Below, piece by piece: positions 1 to 7,316 of a DNA stretch of 9,323 nt. The position numbers were made by a program, and so were the translations under genes. This stretch comes from Treponema sp. (lineage in GTDB: Bacteria; Spirochaetota; Spirochaetia; Treponematales; Treponemataceae). Within the stretch, counting starts at the first letter, position 1; each line of letters starts with the position of its first letter. Below the pieces are notes generated by a model. That model searched no databases. It worked only from the letters and a program-made list of their open reading frames with translations, and had not been told where the DNA came from. The stretch is taken from positions 1 through 9,323 of the forward strand of contig JAAZLA010000189.1 in NCBI GenBank assembly GCA_012799545.1, given 5' to 3'.

Positions 1-22
1 AAGGAAAAGTATACATAGACAA

Positions 23-37
23 AAAGCCACCGACTTT
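23..37 (-). terminator. Possible weak intrinsic terminator after the STAS gene
   Basis: Read on the minus strand, about 40 nt after the stop codon of the STAS gene, the RNA can form a 6-bp stem (AAAGUC with GGCUUU, one G-U pair) around a 3-nt GGU loop. The U run of the stem's 3' arm continues for two more bases, giving five U in all, before a G. The stem is short and the U run modest, so termination may be partial. No other gene is visible in positions 1-76. Confidence 0.4.
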
Positions 38-76
38 ATGCTAACTGCGTTTTTTTTCAAAATAGTTTGTCCCATA

Positions 77-403
77 TTATAAAGCTTCAGTTACTGCCTG
101 AATAATAGGAAAGAAATCTATAAAACCGGTCGATTCTAGTGCTTTACGAGCTTCATTTGAAGGACGCATAATATAGAGTTTTTGTCCAAAATCTTCTGCA
201 TCATTGAAGGCGGCCATGATAACCCCCAAGCCAGAAGAATCAACTTGCACTACTTCTGCCATATCTAGAACCACATTTGTTTCTTCAATTAAACCAAAAA
301 TCTTAGATTGTAGTTCTGTAAAAGTGTTTGCGGTTAACTCACCTGTAGCTTCTAGAAGGACATAGTTTGCACCTTTTTTTTCGATTATCTTTAACTGTTC
401 CAT
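77..403 (-). CDS. STAS-domain anti-sigma factor antagonist (RsbV/SpoIIAA-like)
   Basis: This 108-residue protein is a single STAS domain, the usual size for RsbV/SpoIIAA. The hallmark is the DSSGLGV motif at residues 55-61. By alignment with B. subtilis SpoIIAA (Ser58), Ser56 is the expected phosphorylation site. The start of the domain (a TGEL motif at 20-23) and the segment before the motif (VVLDMAEV) also fit. In the known families, the unphosphorylated form binds an RsbW-type kinase/anti-sigma factor and frees its target, and PP2C phosphatases regenerate that form. Here it is the last gene of a three-gene unit behind two PP2C-type proteins, which are probably its phosphatases. Only 5 nt separate it from the upstream stop. 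The stop codon TAG of that gene lies inside its ribosome binding site (AAGGTAGG), suggesting translational coupling. Its kinase partner is not in the window, and the final target (a sigma factor or something else) cannot be told from the sequence. Confidence 0.93.
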   Translation of the reverse strand: MEQLKIIEKKGANYVLLEATGELTANTFTELQSKIFGLIEETNVVLDMAEVVQVDSSGLGVIMAAFNDAEDFGQKLYIMRPSNEARKALESTGFIDFFPIIQAVTEAL

Positions 404-408
404 ATAAC

Positions 409-2550
409 CTACCTTGATAAATACTTAATAGCCAAAATTGAAACGTCATCATCGAGCTCTCGTGAGGTAAATTCCAAAAGGTTTGTTTGCATAAAACTAA
501 CCATTCGCTCTGATGGGTAGGAAAGATTTTCAAGAATAGATTTTTGAATTCGCTCCTTACCAAAAGCTTCACCTCTCATAGATTTTGACTCTATGAGACC
601 ATGTGTGCAACCAACGATAATATCGCCAGGATTAAGCGTTATTTTTTTTACTTTTACAAGAGAACTGACATCTTTTACAAAACCCAGAACCTTCCCATCA
701 CCTTGTATTTCAATAACGTTATTATAGGTTTGGTTATACATAAATAAGGCAGGAATACCACAGTTCACATAGTACAAGGCATTTTCTGAAAAATCAATGA
801 GCATAAAAATACCAGCTAAAAAAGTTCCCTTAGGCAGGTTCATACGAATAAAATAGTTTACCTTTTGTACCAGTTCCTTAAAGTCAGTGGTTTCCATCAA
901 GAAGGTCCGTAAAAGTGACTTCACAATAACCATAGACATACTCGCATTAATACCTTTTCCACTCAAGTCTGCAATTATTGAAATATATCGATCTTCGCCC
1001 AGTTTTATAAAATCTATAAATTCTCCACCTAGGTTATGTGCCGATGTAGAGATATATCCTATATCCGCTTTTGGATTATCTATAGTATCCACATTATCTT
1101 GAATAGACTGAATTATCTGTCCCGAAAACTGCAACTCACGACTTACCGTACCAATAATAGCTTCCTTTGCAATATTCATCATATAATAGCCATAGACAAA
1201 AAAGTAAGAATACAAATCTAAAAAGGTATCGTAATCATAGGTACTAAAAATATTACCCAGACGTTTTTCGCTCAAAACGATAGCACCAAAAATATTTCTT
1301 CCCTGATGTAAGAAGATTATGGCATCTGCTTCCAATTCTTCAAACATAGAAATTAATTCATCTTTTATACCCGCAAGTACGTGATGTGTCATAGCCTGTG
1401 ACTTAAATATAATAGGACGATCTGCATTCAAAATAACATCAAAAACATCAGGATTAACCTTTAACATTTTAACTTTGTCTTGCGAGCTATATGCTGTTAC
1501 AAGCTCTCGCTCATTAAGCTCTATTAACACATCTAAGGCTTCAACTTGCGTTGTATTTTGCAAAACTGTGAAAAGCGCCTCACTTACTTCACTAGCACTT
1601 TCATTATAATCTAAACTTGCCAAACCCTCTTGTAAGGTATTGGCATAATCAATTTCTGCAACTCCAAAACTTTTTTTTGTTATTTTAACCACATAATAGT
1701 TTATAAAAAATAATAAAAAGGAAAACCCAAAGAAAATTAAAACAAAGTACAGGCGACTTGTTTCTCGTATCGGTAAAAACAATGCGTAACCAAGTCCACT
1801 GAGAATCGCAGGCAGCAAGAAGTTAACAGCGCCTTTAATTGCCGCACGAACTAGAGTTGTTGTATCATAATACGAAGAAAGAGTAAAACCTTTGTATGTT
1901 ACAAGTAAAAAAAGCACAAAACCAAGAGGAAACAAGGTATTCAACATAGGATTTAATTGAATGGAGCCAATAAATAGTAGACTCATAAAAACCCAACACA
2001 AGAAAACACCACCGATGCTCACAAGTATTTGCTGTTTTAATAATTTACCTTTGATAAAGGTTATTCGGAATAGGAAAGAAATTATTCCCAAAAAAGGAAG
2101 TCCAAAAATAAAAATAAGTAAATGCAAGTGTGCCCAATTTAATGGACCTAAAACAGGAGACCCATTAAAAATAAACCCTTCAGTCAAACTTAAGCCAATA
2201 AAATCAACCTTAAAAAAAATAACAATAAAAGACGCTATAAGAACAAGGATTTTAAATATGCCTGCTACAATACTCTTTTTGTAATGAGGGAATTGAAAAC
2301 AAAACAATAAAAAATCTGTTGAAAATAAGGAAAGAAGAAAAAAAGTTAATGCAGTAGCGGTGCCTGTCAAACCATCATTTTTAATGAATGATGTCAAAAT
2401 AGTGATTGTAAGCAATAAGGTTACAAAGAAGGCATCTATAACTAAATTGGCTAATCTTTGAAACTTAAAAAAATCACCCTGAGTATCTATTTTTCTAGAA
2501 AAAGACATTAAAAAAACTGTAATTGCTAAATTTATTAATAAAAAGATCAT
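409..2550 (-). CDS. Nine-TM, GAF and PP2C/SpoIIE-type protein with altered metal-site residues
   Basis: The protein has 713 residues. Residues 1-290 contain about nine hydrophobic membrane segments (near 1-17, 33-56, 64-85, 93-113, 141-163, 175-197, 206-222, 241-262 and 268-288). Residues 300-465 look like a GAF domain, and 470-713 are a PP2C domain of the SpoIIE/RsbU class. The PP2C motifs are recognisable but changed. The usual GGDFYD reads GGEFIDF (508-514), and the usual TDG motif reads CTHG (648-651). ADLSGKG (527-533, Asp528) and the C-terminal DDDVS (700-704) are kept. In SpoIIE-type phosphatases these four positions supply acidic metal ligands, so two of four are substituted (Glu510, His650). 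It may be a phosphatase with a modified metal site, or a pseudophosphatase that senses a ligand and regulates its neighbours. It starts 2 nt after the stop of the canonical phosphatase gene, with a GGTGGA ribosome site 9 nt ahead. The nine-TM part matches no sensor family I can name with confidence. Confidence 0.88.
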   Translation of the reverse strand: MIFLLINLAITVFLMSFSRKIDTQGDFFKFQRLANLVIDAFFVTLLLTITILTSFIKNDGLTGTATALTFFLLSLFSTDFLLFCFQFPHYKKSIVAGIFKILVLIASFIVIFFKVDFIGLSLTEGFIFNGSPVLGPLNWAHLHLLIFIFGLPFLGIISFLFRITFIKGKLLKQQILVSIGGVFLCWVFMSLLFIGSIQLNPMLNTLFPLGFVLFLLVTYKGFTLSSYYDTTTLVRAAIKGAVNFLLPAILSGLGYALFLPIRETSRLYFVLIFFGFSFLLFFINYYVVKITKKSFGVAEIDYANTLQEGLASLDYNESASEVSEALFTVLQNTTQVEALDVLIELNERELVTAYSSQDKVKMLKVNPDVFDVILNADRPIIFKSQAMTHHVLAGIKDELISMFEELEADAIIFLHQGRNIFGAIVLSEKRLGNIFSTYDYDTFLDLYSYFFVYGYYMMNIAKEAIIGTVSRELQFSGQIIQSIQDNVDTIDNPKADIGYISTSAHNLGGEFIDFIKLGEDRYISIIADLSGKGINASMSMVIVKSLLRTFLMETTDFKELVQKVNYFIRMNLPKGTFLAGIFMLIDFSENALYYVNCGIPALFMYNQTYNNVIEIQGDGKVLGFVKDVSSLVKVKKITLNPGDIIVGCTHGLIESKSMRGEAFGKERIQKSILENLSYPSERMVSFMQTNLLEFTSRELDDDVSILAIKYLSR

Positions 2551-2552
2551 GT

Positions 2553-3935
2553 TTATCTATCCACCTTTGCAACCAACATTGTTACGTCATCACGTAATTT
2601 GTTTGTGCCTTTATATTCCATAACTAAATCTTCAATGTCGTCTATAAATTTTTGTGCAGATTTATTGGCAGAGTTTTTTATAGTTTCAAGATAGAGTTCT
2701 GTATCACCGAGTTCTATACCATCTTCGTTCATTACCTCAGAAACACCATCTGAAGCCATTAAAACAAGGTCGCCCTTGTACAGTTTTTGCTCTGCAACCA
2801 CCACGTCATCGAGGTCAAGAATACCTATAAGAGAACAATTAGATGCTAGGGGTTTGATCTTATACCCAGACGGTGTCTGTGTTACAACGATTGGATCAGA
2901 CATAGAAGCATTTATATATCGAATAACCATTTCTTTTGTGTCAATAATTCCAATGAACAACACCGTATACTTATCTTGCAGTTTCATACCTTTTATTGCT
3001 TCATCTATGGAACGAACAATTTGTGCTAGGTCCTCTTTATTTTCGATTATCTTTACAACGTTCATAACCAAGCCCATAACAAGGGCTGCTGCAAGGCCCT
3101 TTCCTGAAACGTCACCAAGCATAACAAGCGTTTTGTTTTCATCCATGGGTAAAACGGTATAGTAGTCACCAGAGACGTTTACAAGAGGACGAAAGTAAGC
3201 TGCAACATCAAGTTTTGGTATATCAGGCATCACCTGAGGGAGAAAAGATTTTTGTGTTTCAGCAAGTAATGACCATTCTTTGGAAAGTTCAGCAATTTCA
3301 CTTAAACCAGATATCGTTTTGGCTCTCTGTTGAAAACGTATAAATTCATTATACAACTGAGGGAAAATAATAGGCTCAAATAAACGAGTATACCGACAAA
3401 ACACATAAAAATGCATATCCTCATGCACAAGAAAAAAACCGCGTGTTTTTTGTCTGTTCGAAGTTATTCCAAAATGCTCGTCTATAAAATAATAGCCATT
3501 GGGCCACGCATTGCCATAATTGAGAGAGAGCACTCGCATCGTTTCTTCAGATGTGGTTAAACGATCGGGACTGTTATAAATAACATAATGAGTGCTTCTG
3601 TCTATATATAAGACAGAGCAATCTCCCTTATCCTCCAAAACGACTTCTACTGATTCCATTAAATCGTCTACAGAGTAAGAAAATCGTAGCTTCTTGACGA
3701 ATTCAGAAAGCAATGCTGTCTCTTTCGTTTCAAGTGCTCTCTTATACAATAATTTTACTTGATTTGTTGAAATATTTGAAGTTATCACTTGAAATACGAT
3801 AAAAACAATCAAAGCAATTAAAAAAGCGGGAAGAAAAGAACCTTCAGGTAATAAAAAAATGGTAACTATTGCAAATAATATCGCAAATAAAATATTTGTC
3901 CCAAGAATAAAAAACCGACGTCGTATCTTATACAT
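2553..3935 (-). CDS. Membrane-anchored PP2C/SpoIIE-type serine phosphatase (RsbU-like)
   Basis: The protein has 460 residues from the chosen start. Two membrane segments (about 8-29 and 33-53) with a very short loop anchor it, leaving a large cytoplasmic part. Residues 60-200 form a mixed alpha/beta region, possibly a divergent GAF-like sensor, followed by a helical linker (about 200-235). The PP2C domain occupies about 235-460. All motifs are intact: VSGDYY (Asp257), GDVSGKG (Asp275), ASDGVSE (Asp396) and RDDVT (Asp449/Asp450). It should therefore be an active Mn/Mg-dependent phosphoserine phosphatase, whose likely substrate is the STAS protein encoded two genes downstream. The frame is open up to 3995, but that TTG start would lie within the promoter. 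The ATG at 3935 has a GAGG site 5 nt ahead and follows the promoter at 3984-3992, so I chose it. The signal sensed is unknown. Confidence 0.92.
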   Translation of the reverse strand: MYKIRRRFFILGTNILFAILFAIVTIFLLPEGSFLPAFLIALIVFIVFQVITSNISTNQVKLLYKRALETKETALLSEFVKKLRFSYSVDDLMESVEVVLEDKGDCSVLYIDRSTHYVIYNSPDRLTTSEETMRVLSLNYGNAWPNGYYFIDEHFGITSNRQKTRGFFLVHEDMHFYVFCRYTRLFEPIIFPQLYNEFIRFQQRAKTISGLSEIAELSKEWSLLAETQKSFLPQVMPDIPKLDVAAYFRPLVNVSGDYYTVLPMDENKTLVMLGDVSGKGLAAALVMGLVMNVVKIIENKEDLAQIVRSIDEAIKGMKLQDKYTVLFIGIIDTKEMVIRYINASMSDPIVVTQTPSGYKIKPLASNCSLIGILDLDDVVVAEQKLYKGDLVLMASDGVSEVMNEDGIELGDTELYLETIKNSANKSAQKFIDDIEDLVMEYKGTNKLRDDVTMLVAKVDR

Positions 3936-3940
3936 ATAAG

Positions 3941-3944
3941 CCTC
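3941..3944 (-). promoter_or_regulatory. Ribosome binding site that sets the start of the RsbU-like gene
   Basis: GAGG on the minus strand lies 5 nt before the ATG at 3935. Just upstream is a run of eight T (3948-3955). This site favours the 3935 start over the longer open frame, which would begin at a TTG inside the promoter. Confidence 0.7.
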
Positions 3945-3983
3945 TACAAAAAAAAGAATATTAGTTGACCAACAAACACTGAA

Positions 3984-3992
3984 AGTATAACA
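3984..3992 (-). promoter_or_regulatory. Extended -10 promoter of the phosphatase/STAS operon
   Basis: The minus strand reads TGTTATACT, a perfect match to the extended -10 form TGnTATAAT except for the fifth base of the hexamer. The -35 region 17 nt upstream (TTTCCT) is poor, as expected for extended -10 promoters. The predicted RNA start is near 3977, giving a leader of about 40 nt before the ATG at 3935. This indicates that the signalling genes form their own transcription unit, separate from the chaperone operon. Confidence 0.6.
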
Positions 3993-4032
3993 CAATAATC
4001 ATATTAAGGAAAGCAAAACTTTCAAAAACAGT

Positions 4033-4056
4033 CTTTTACTAATAACGGTGTAAAAG
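4033..4056 (-). repeat. Inverted repeat in the dnaJ / RsbU-like gene spacer (weak terminator or operator)
   Basis: Perfect 7-bp arms, CTTTTAC and GTAAAAG, flank a 10-nt loop. Read from dnaJ, the hairpin begins about 66 nt after the stop codon and is followed, after ACTG, by five U. The stem is A-U rich, so it would be a weak terminator. A second small inverted repeat, GAAAG-N5-CTTTC, sits at 4009-4023, between this one and the promoter. The spacer 3936-4122 otherwise holds no gene. Confidence 0.4.
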
Positions 4057-4122
4057 CGTGAAAGCTTAAGTAAAAAGTCCTAACCAATGATAAATTTGTG
4101 AGGCAAAGAAGTATTGAGGCTT

Positions 4123-5241
4123 TTAATTTCGCAAGTTAGCAAGCGCTATTAACGATGGATTCGTTTTTTCTCCTTCAATCTTTGAAAATTCTTCTAAAGC
4201 AGCCTTTCCCTTTGCTGAAATATGTGTAGGGATTTCTACTATTATTTTAATGTATAAATCGCCCTTTTTCGATGTTCCCGTAATTGGCACGCCCTCATTT
4301 TTTAAACGCAGCAGTTTTCCATGTTGGGTTCCCTGCGGTACTTTCAGTTTAATTGTTTTATCATCGAGTGAGTTTATTTGAATTTCTGCCCCTAAAGCTG
4401 CTTGTGTCATAGAAATAGGTACAGCACAATACAAGTCATTTCTACTTCGTTCAAAATAACTATGCGGTTTTATATGCAAGATAACAAAGAGGTCCCCAGG
4501 AGGGCCACCATTTTTGCCCGCATTTCCCTGTTGAGGTATGGTAATGCGCTTTCCATCTTCAACTCCTGCAGGAATATTGACAATAATTTTCTTACGCTTG
4601 GGTTGTAAGCCTGAACCGCCGCAAAGTTTACACGGCTTATCTATAGTTGTTCCCTGTCCTTCGCAGCTCGGACAGCTTTGTGCAACAGAGAAAAAACCTG
4701 CATTGCGTCGTACCTGCCCCGCTCCATTACAGGTTTTACAGGTTTGACGTTTAGCACCATCTGAACCACCGCTTCCACCACAGGAACCACATTGTTCATT
4801 ATGTTGGAAGGCTATTTCTGCCTTTGTACCATAAACGGCTTCTTTAAAGTCTATTTCTAAATCATAGCGTAAGCTTTCGCCTTGACCGCTTGCTGTTCTG
4901 GAAGATCTTCGACGGCCTCCTCCAAAGAAATTTTCAAAAACACCGCCAAAATCGCCGAAAATATCTTCAAAGTCGCGAAAAACAGAGGAATAATCAGCTC
5001 CACCGCCACCCATTCCTTCAAGACCTGCAAAGCCGTACTGATCGTAAAGCTGGCGTTTTTCATCATCAGCTAAAACTTCATAAGCTTCTGTCGCTTCTTT
5101 AAACTTATCTTCTGCTTCCTTGTTACCGGGATTTTTATCTGGATGGTATTGAATTGCAAGCTTTCTATAACCTTTTTTTATTTCATCTTTTGAGGCGCCT
5201 TTTTGCACACCGAGTACTTCATAATAATCTCTTTTTGCCAT
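4123..5241 (-). CDS. dnaJ: DnaJ (Hsp40) co-chaperone
   Basis: The protein has 372 residues, a normal length for a type I DnaJ. The J domain is residues 1-70 with the HPD motif at 33-35, which stimulates DnaK ATPase. A Gly/Phe-rich linker follows (about 76-110). The zinc-binding region carries four CxxCxGxG repeats at 151-158, 168-175, 190-197 and 204-211, all complete. The C-terminal substrate-binding domains occupy about 212-350. It delivers unfolded clients to DnaK in the cytoplasm. The open frame continues upstream to 5319, which would add 26 residues. I reject that extension because the MAKRDYYEVLG start typical of DnaJ is preceded at 4 nt by a strong GGAAGGA site, and the extension runs through a hairpin. 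It is the third gene after grpE and dnaK, 128 nt behind dnaK, with a possible attenuator between them. Confidence 0.98.
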   Translation of the reverse strand: MAKRDYYEVLGVQKGASKDEIKKGYRKLAIQYHPDKNPGNKEAEDKFKEATEAYEVLADDEKRQLYDQYGFAGLEGMGGGGADYSSVFRDFEDIFGDFGGVFENFFGGGRRRSSRTASGQGESLRYDLEIDFKEAVYGTKAEIAFQHNEQCGSCGGSGGSDGAKRQTCKTCNGAGQVRRNAGFFSVAQSCPSCEGQGTTIDKPCKLCGGSGLQPKRKKIIVNIPAGVEDGKRITIPQQGNAGKNGGPPGDLFVILHIKPHSYFERSRNDLYCAVPISMTQAALGAEIQINSLDDKTIKLKVPQGTQHGKLLRLKNEGVPITGTSKKGDLYIKIIVEIPTHISAKGKAALEEFSKIEGEKTNPSLIALANLRN

Positions 5242-5245
5242 TGTA

Positions 5246-5252
5246 TCCTTCC
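5246..5252 (-). promoter_or_regulatory. Ribosome binding site of dnaJ
   Basis: GGAAGGA on the minus strand, 4 nt before the ATG at 5241, is the strongest ribosome site in the window and fixes the dnaJ start. Confidence 0.8.
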
Positions 5253-5273
5253 GGTAATCTAAGTTTAAACTGC

Positions 5274-5308
5274 AAAAGAACGCTCCCAAATTTTCAGAGC
5301 GCTCCCTT
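5274..5308 (-). terminator. Hairpin with U-rich tail between dnaK and dnaJ (possible attenuator)
   Basis: On the minus strand GAGCGCTC (5304-5297) can pair with GAGCGTTC (5285-5278), with one G-U pair, across an 11-nt loop. AAGG and UUUU extend the stem by four further A-U and G-U pairs. The 3' arm merges into a U-rich tail (UUCUUUU). The two arms are also near-direct repeats, GGGAGCGYTCT, 19 nt apart. The hairpin begins about 60 nt past the dnaK stop and ends 32 nt before the dnaJ start. It could cause partial termination, RNA processing or 3'-end protection, giving more dnaK than dnaJ product. Confidence 0.5.
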
Positions 5309-5369
5309 GCTTTTGTCATATTTTGAGTCTATAAAACAAACCTATTTTATAAGCTCATGCTACAAGTTT

Positions 5370-7298
5370 TTATTTGTCGTCGTCAACTACCTCATAGTCG
5401 ACATCATCGGCAGTGCCAGAAGTTGGCCCTGTAGAAGAATCTGCATCGGCGCCTGGTGTAAAGCCTGCATCTCCTGCATCCCCTCCAGCAGCTTGTTGCT
5501 GTTTATAAAGTTCTTCAGCAATCTTGTAGGATGCTTGTTTTAAAGCTTCTGTTTTTTCTTTTATAAGTTCAATATCATCACCCAATAAAGCTTGTTTTAA
5601 GTCTGCCGAAGCTGCTTCGATTTTTTGCTTATCGGAAGGATCAACCTTATCGCCCAATTCTTTCAGTGATTTTTCTGCAGAATAGAGCAAAGAATCGCCT
5701 TCGTTTTTAACTTCAACTTTTTCCCGCTCTTTTTTATCATTTTCTGCATTTGCTTCAGCTTCTTTTACCATGCGTTCTATTTCACTTTCGCTTAAACCAC
5801 TTGAAGATTCAATACGAATATGTTGCTCTTTTCCTGTTCCAAGGTCCTTTGCAGATACGTGCACAATACCATTTGCATCAATATCAAATGTAACTTCGAT
5901 TTGTGGTACACCACGAGGAGCTGCAGGAATACCAACCAAGTCAAAGCGTCCGAGTGTTCGGTTTTGGCTAGCCATTTCTCTTTCACCTTGCATAACGTGA
6001 ATAGATACCGCTGTTTGTCCATCCGCTGCAGTCGAGAAAATTTGGCTCTTCTTCGTAGGGATAGTTGTATTTCGTGGAATAAGCTTTGTAAACACCGCAC
6101 CCATTGTTTCGATTCCGAGTGAAAGCGGAGTAACATCAAGGAGCAATACGTCTTTTACATCGCCTCCTAAGATACCACCTTGAATTGCAGCACCAATTGC
6201 CACAGCTTCATCTGGATTTACACCCTTTGAACCTTCTTTTCCAAAAAGCTCTTTTACAACGCTCATAATCTTTGGCATTCGAGTAGAACCACCGACGAGA
6301 ATAACTTCGTCAATTTTATCTGCGGTAATACCTGCATCTTTTAGGGCTTTTCGACAAGGTTCCTTTGTTCTTTCAAAAAGGTCTTCTGCCATTTGTTCAA
6401 ATTTTGCACGAGTAAGCGTTTTTTGTAAGTTTTTGGGACCACTTGCATCTGCGGTAATAAAAGGAAGATTTATTTCTGTAGATACGACATTTGAAAGCTC
6501 AACCTTTGCTTTTTCAGCTGCTTCACGCAAACGTTGCAAGGCCATTTTATCTTGAGAAAGGTCGATACTGGTATCCGCTTTGAATTCCTCAAGGAGCCAG
6601 TTGATAATTTTTTGGTCAAAGTCATCTCCACCAAGGCGCGTATCACCGTTGGTAGATTTTACTTCAAAAACACCATCACCGAGTTCAAGAATAGAAATAT
6701 CAAAGGTACCACCGCCGAGGTCGTAGACCGCAATCATTTTTTCGTTTTTTTGGTCCTTGTTAAAACCATAGGCTAAAGATGCCGCAGTTGGCTCATTTAT
6801 AATTCGTTTTACATCGAGCCCCGCAATTTTTCCCGCATCCTTTGTTGCCTGTCTTTGTGCATCGTTAAAATATGCAGGAACTGTGATAACAGCCTCTGTT
6901 ACTTCTTCTCCAAGATAGTCTTCAGCAGTTTTTTTCATTTTTTGAAGCGTAAATGCAGAAATTTCTTGTGTAGAATATTGTTTTCCGCCAACATTGATAC
7001 GAATATCGTCATTTCCGTAAGGTTCCACCTTAAAAGGCACCTTTTTTGCATCGGCTGAAAGCTCGTTATATCGATGTCCTATAAAACGTTTAATAGAGTA
7101 GACTGTGTTTTCGGGGTTTGTTATCATTTGGTTTTTTGCAGGTTGCCCTACAACTCGCTCACCTTTTGCGGTAAATCCGACAATCGAAGGAGTCGTTCGT
7201 CCACCTTCAGAGTTTTGAATAACAATTGGCTCACCGCCTTCCATAACTGAAACACAAGAGTTTGTTGTTCCTAAGTCAATTCCAATAATTTTTCCCAT
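5370..7298 (-). CDS. dnaK: DnaK (Hsp70) molecular chaperone
   Basis: The protein has 642 residues, full length for DnaK. The ATPase domain (about 1-382) shows the phosphate loops DLGTT (8-12) and DLGGGTFD (193-200) and the adenosine motif VGGSTRMP (335-342). The interdomain linker DVLLLDVTPLSLG is at 383-395, followed by the beta-sandwich substrate domain and the helical lid (to about 605). The tail from 606 is Gln/Gly/Ala/Asp-rich and probably disordered, ending YEVVDDDK. It binds exposed hydrophobic segments in an ATP cycle driven by DnaJ and GrpE. The frame opens at 7322, but the ATG at 7298 gives the family's usual MGKIIGIDLGTT start and has a GGAG site 6 nt ahead, so the first eight residues of the longer frame are excluded. 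It lies 88 nt behind grpE. The similarity to treponemal DnaK, from memory, supports the organism call. Confidence 0.99.
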   Translation of the reverse strand: MGKIIGIDLGTTNSCVSVMEGGEPIVIQNSEGGRTTPSIVGFTAKGERVVGQPAKNQMITNPENTVYSIKRFIGHRYNELSADAKKVPFKVEPYGNDDIRINVGGKQYSTQEISAFTLQKMKKTAEDYLGEEVTEAVITVPAYFNDAQRQATKDAGKIAGLDVKRIINEPTAASLAYGFNKDQKNEKMIAVYDLGGGTFDISILELGDGVFEVKSTNGDTRLGGDDFDQKIINWLLEEFKADTSIDLSQDKMALQRLREAAEKAKVELSNVVSTEINLPFITADASGPKNLQKTLTRAKFEQMAEDLFERTKEPCRKALKDAGITADKIDEVILVGGSTRMPKIMSVVKELFGKEGSKGVNPDEAVAIGAAIQGGILGGDVKDVLLLDVTPLSLGIETMGAVFTKLIPRNTTIPTKKSQIFSTAADGQTAVSIHVMQGEREMASQNRTLGRFDLVGIPAAPRGVPQIEVTFDIDANGIVHVSAKDLGTGKEQHIRIESSSGLSESEIERMVKEAEANAENDKKEREKVEVKNEGDSLLYSAEKSLKELGDKVDPSDKQKIEAASADLKQALLGDDIELIKEKTEALKQASYKIAEELYKQQQAAGGDAGDAGFTPGADADSSTGPTSGTADDVDYEVVDDDK

Positions 7299-7304
7299 AA
7301 TATT

Positions 7305-7308
7305 CTCC
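7305..7308 (-). promoter_or_regulatory. Ribosome binding site of dnaK
   Basis: GGAG on the minus strand, 6 nt before the ATG at 7298, selects the third of three in-frame ATG codons (7322, 7310, 7298). It overlaps the second of these ATG codons. Confidence 0.7.
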
Positions 7309-7316
7309 ATATTTTT

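Noticed and set aside
3505..3596. CIRCE-like half sites AGCACTC and GAGTGC
   Set aside because: They are inside the phosphatase coding region and far further apart than the 9 nt of a CIRCE element.
3965..3991. Plus-strand promoter-like TTGACC...TATAAC over the phosphatase promoter
   Set aside because: The spacing is only 15 nt and no plus-strand gene follows; it is the complement of the better minus-strand extended -10 region.
3936..3995. 20-residue N-terminal extension of the RsbU-like phosphatase
   Set aside because: It would start at a TTG within or upstream of the promoter's -10 box; the ATG at 3935 has a proper ribosome site and places the first membrane segment near the N-terminus.
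5242..5319. 26-residue N-terminal extension of DnaJ
   Set aside because: The frame is open, but it runs through the dnaK-dnaJ hairpin, and the normal DnaJ start at 5241 has a strong GGAAGGA site in front of it.
887..5543. Plus-strand open frames across the minus-strand genes (for example 1961-2284, 2776-3162, 5154-5543)
   Set aside because: They lie opposite well-recognised conserved genes, have no family resemblance and no supporting ribosome sites; they are shadows of the real coding frames.
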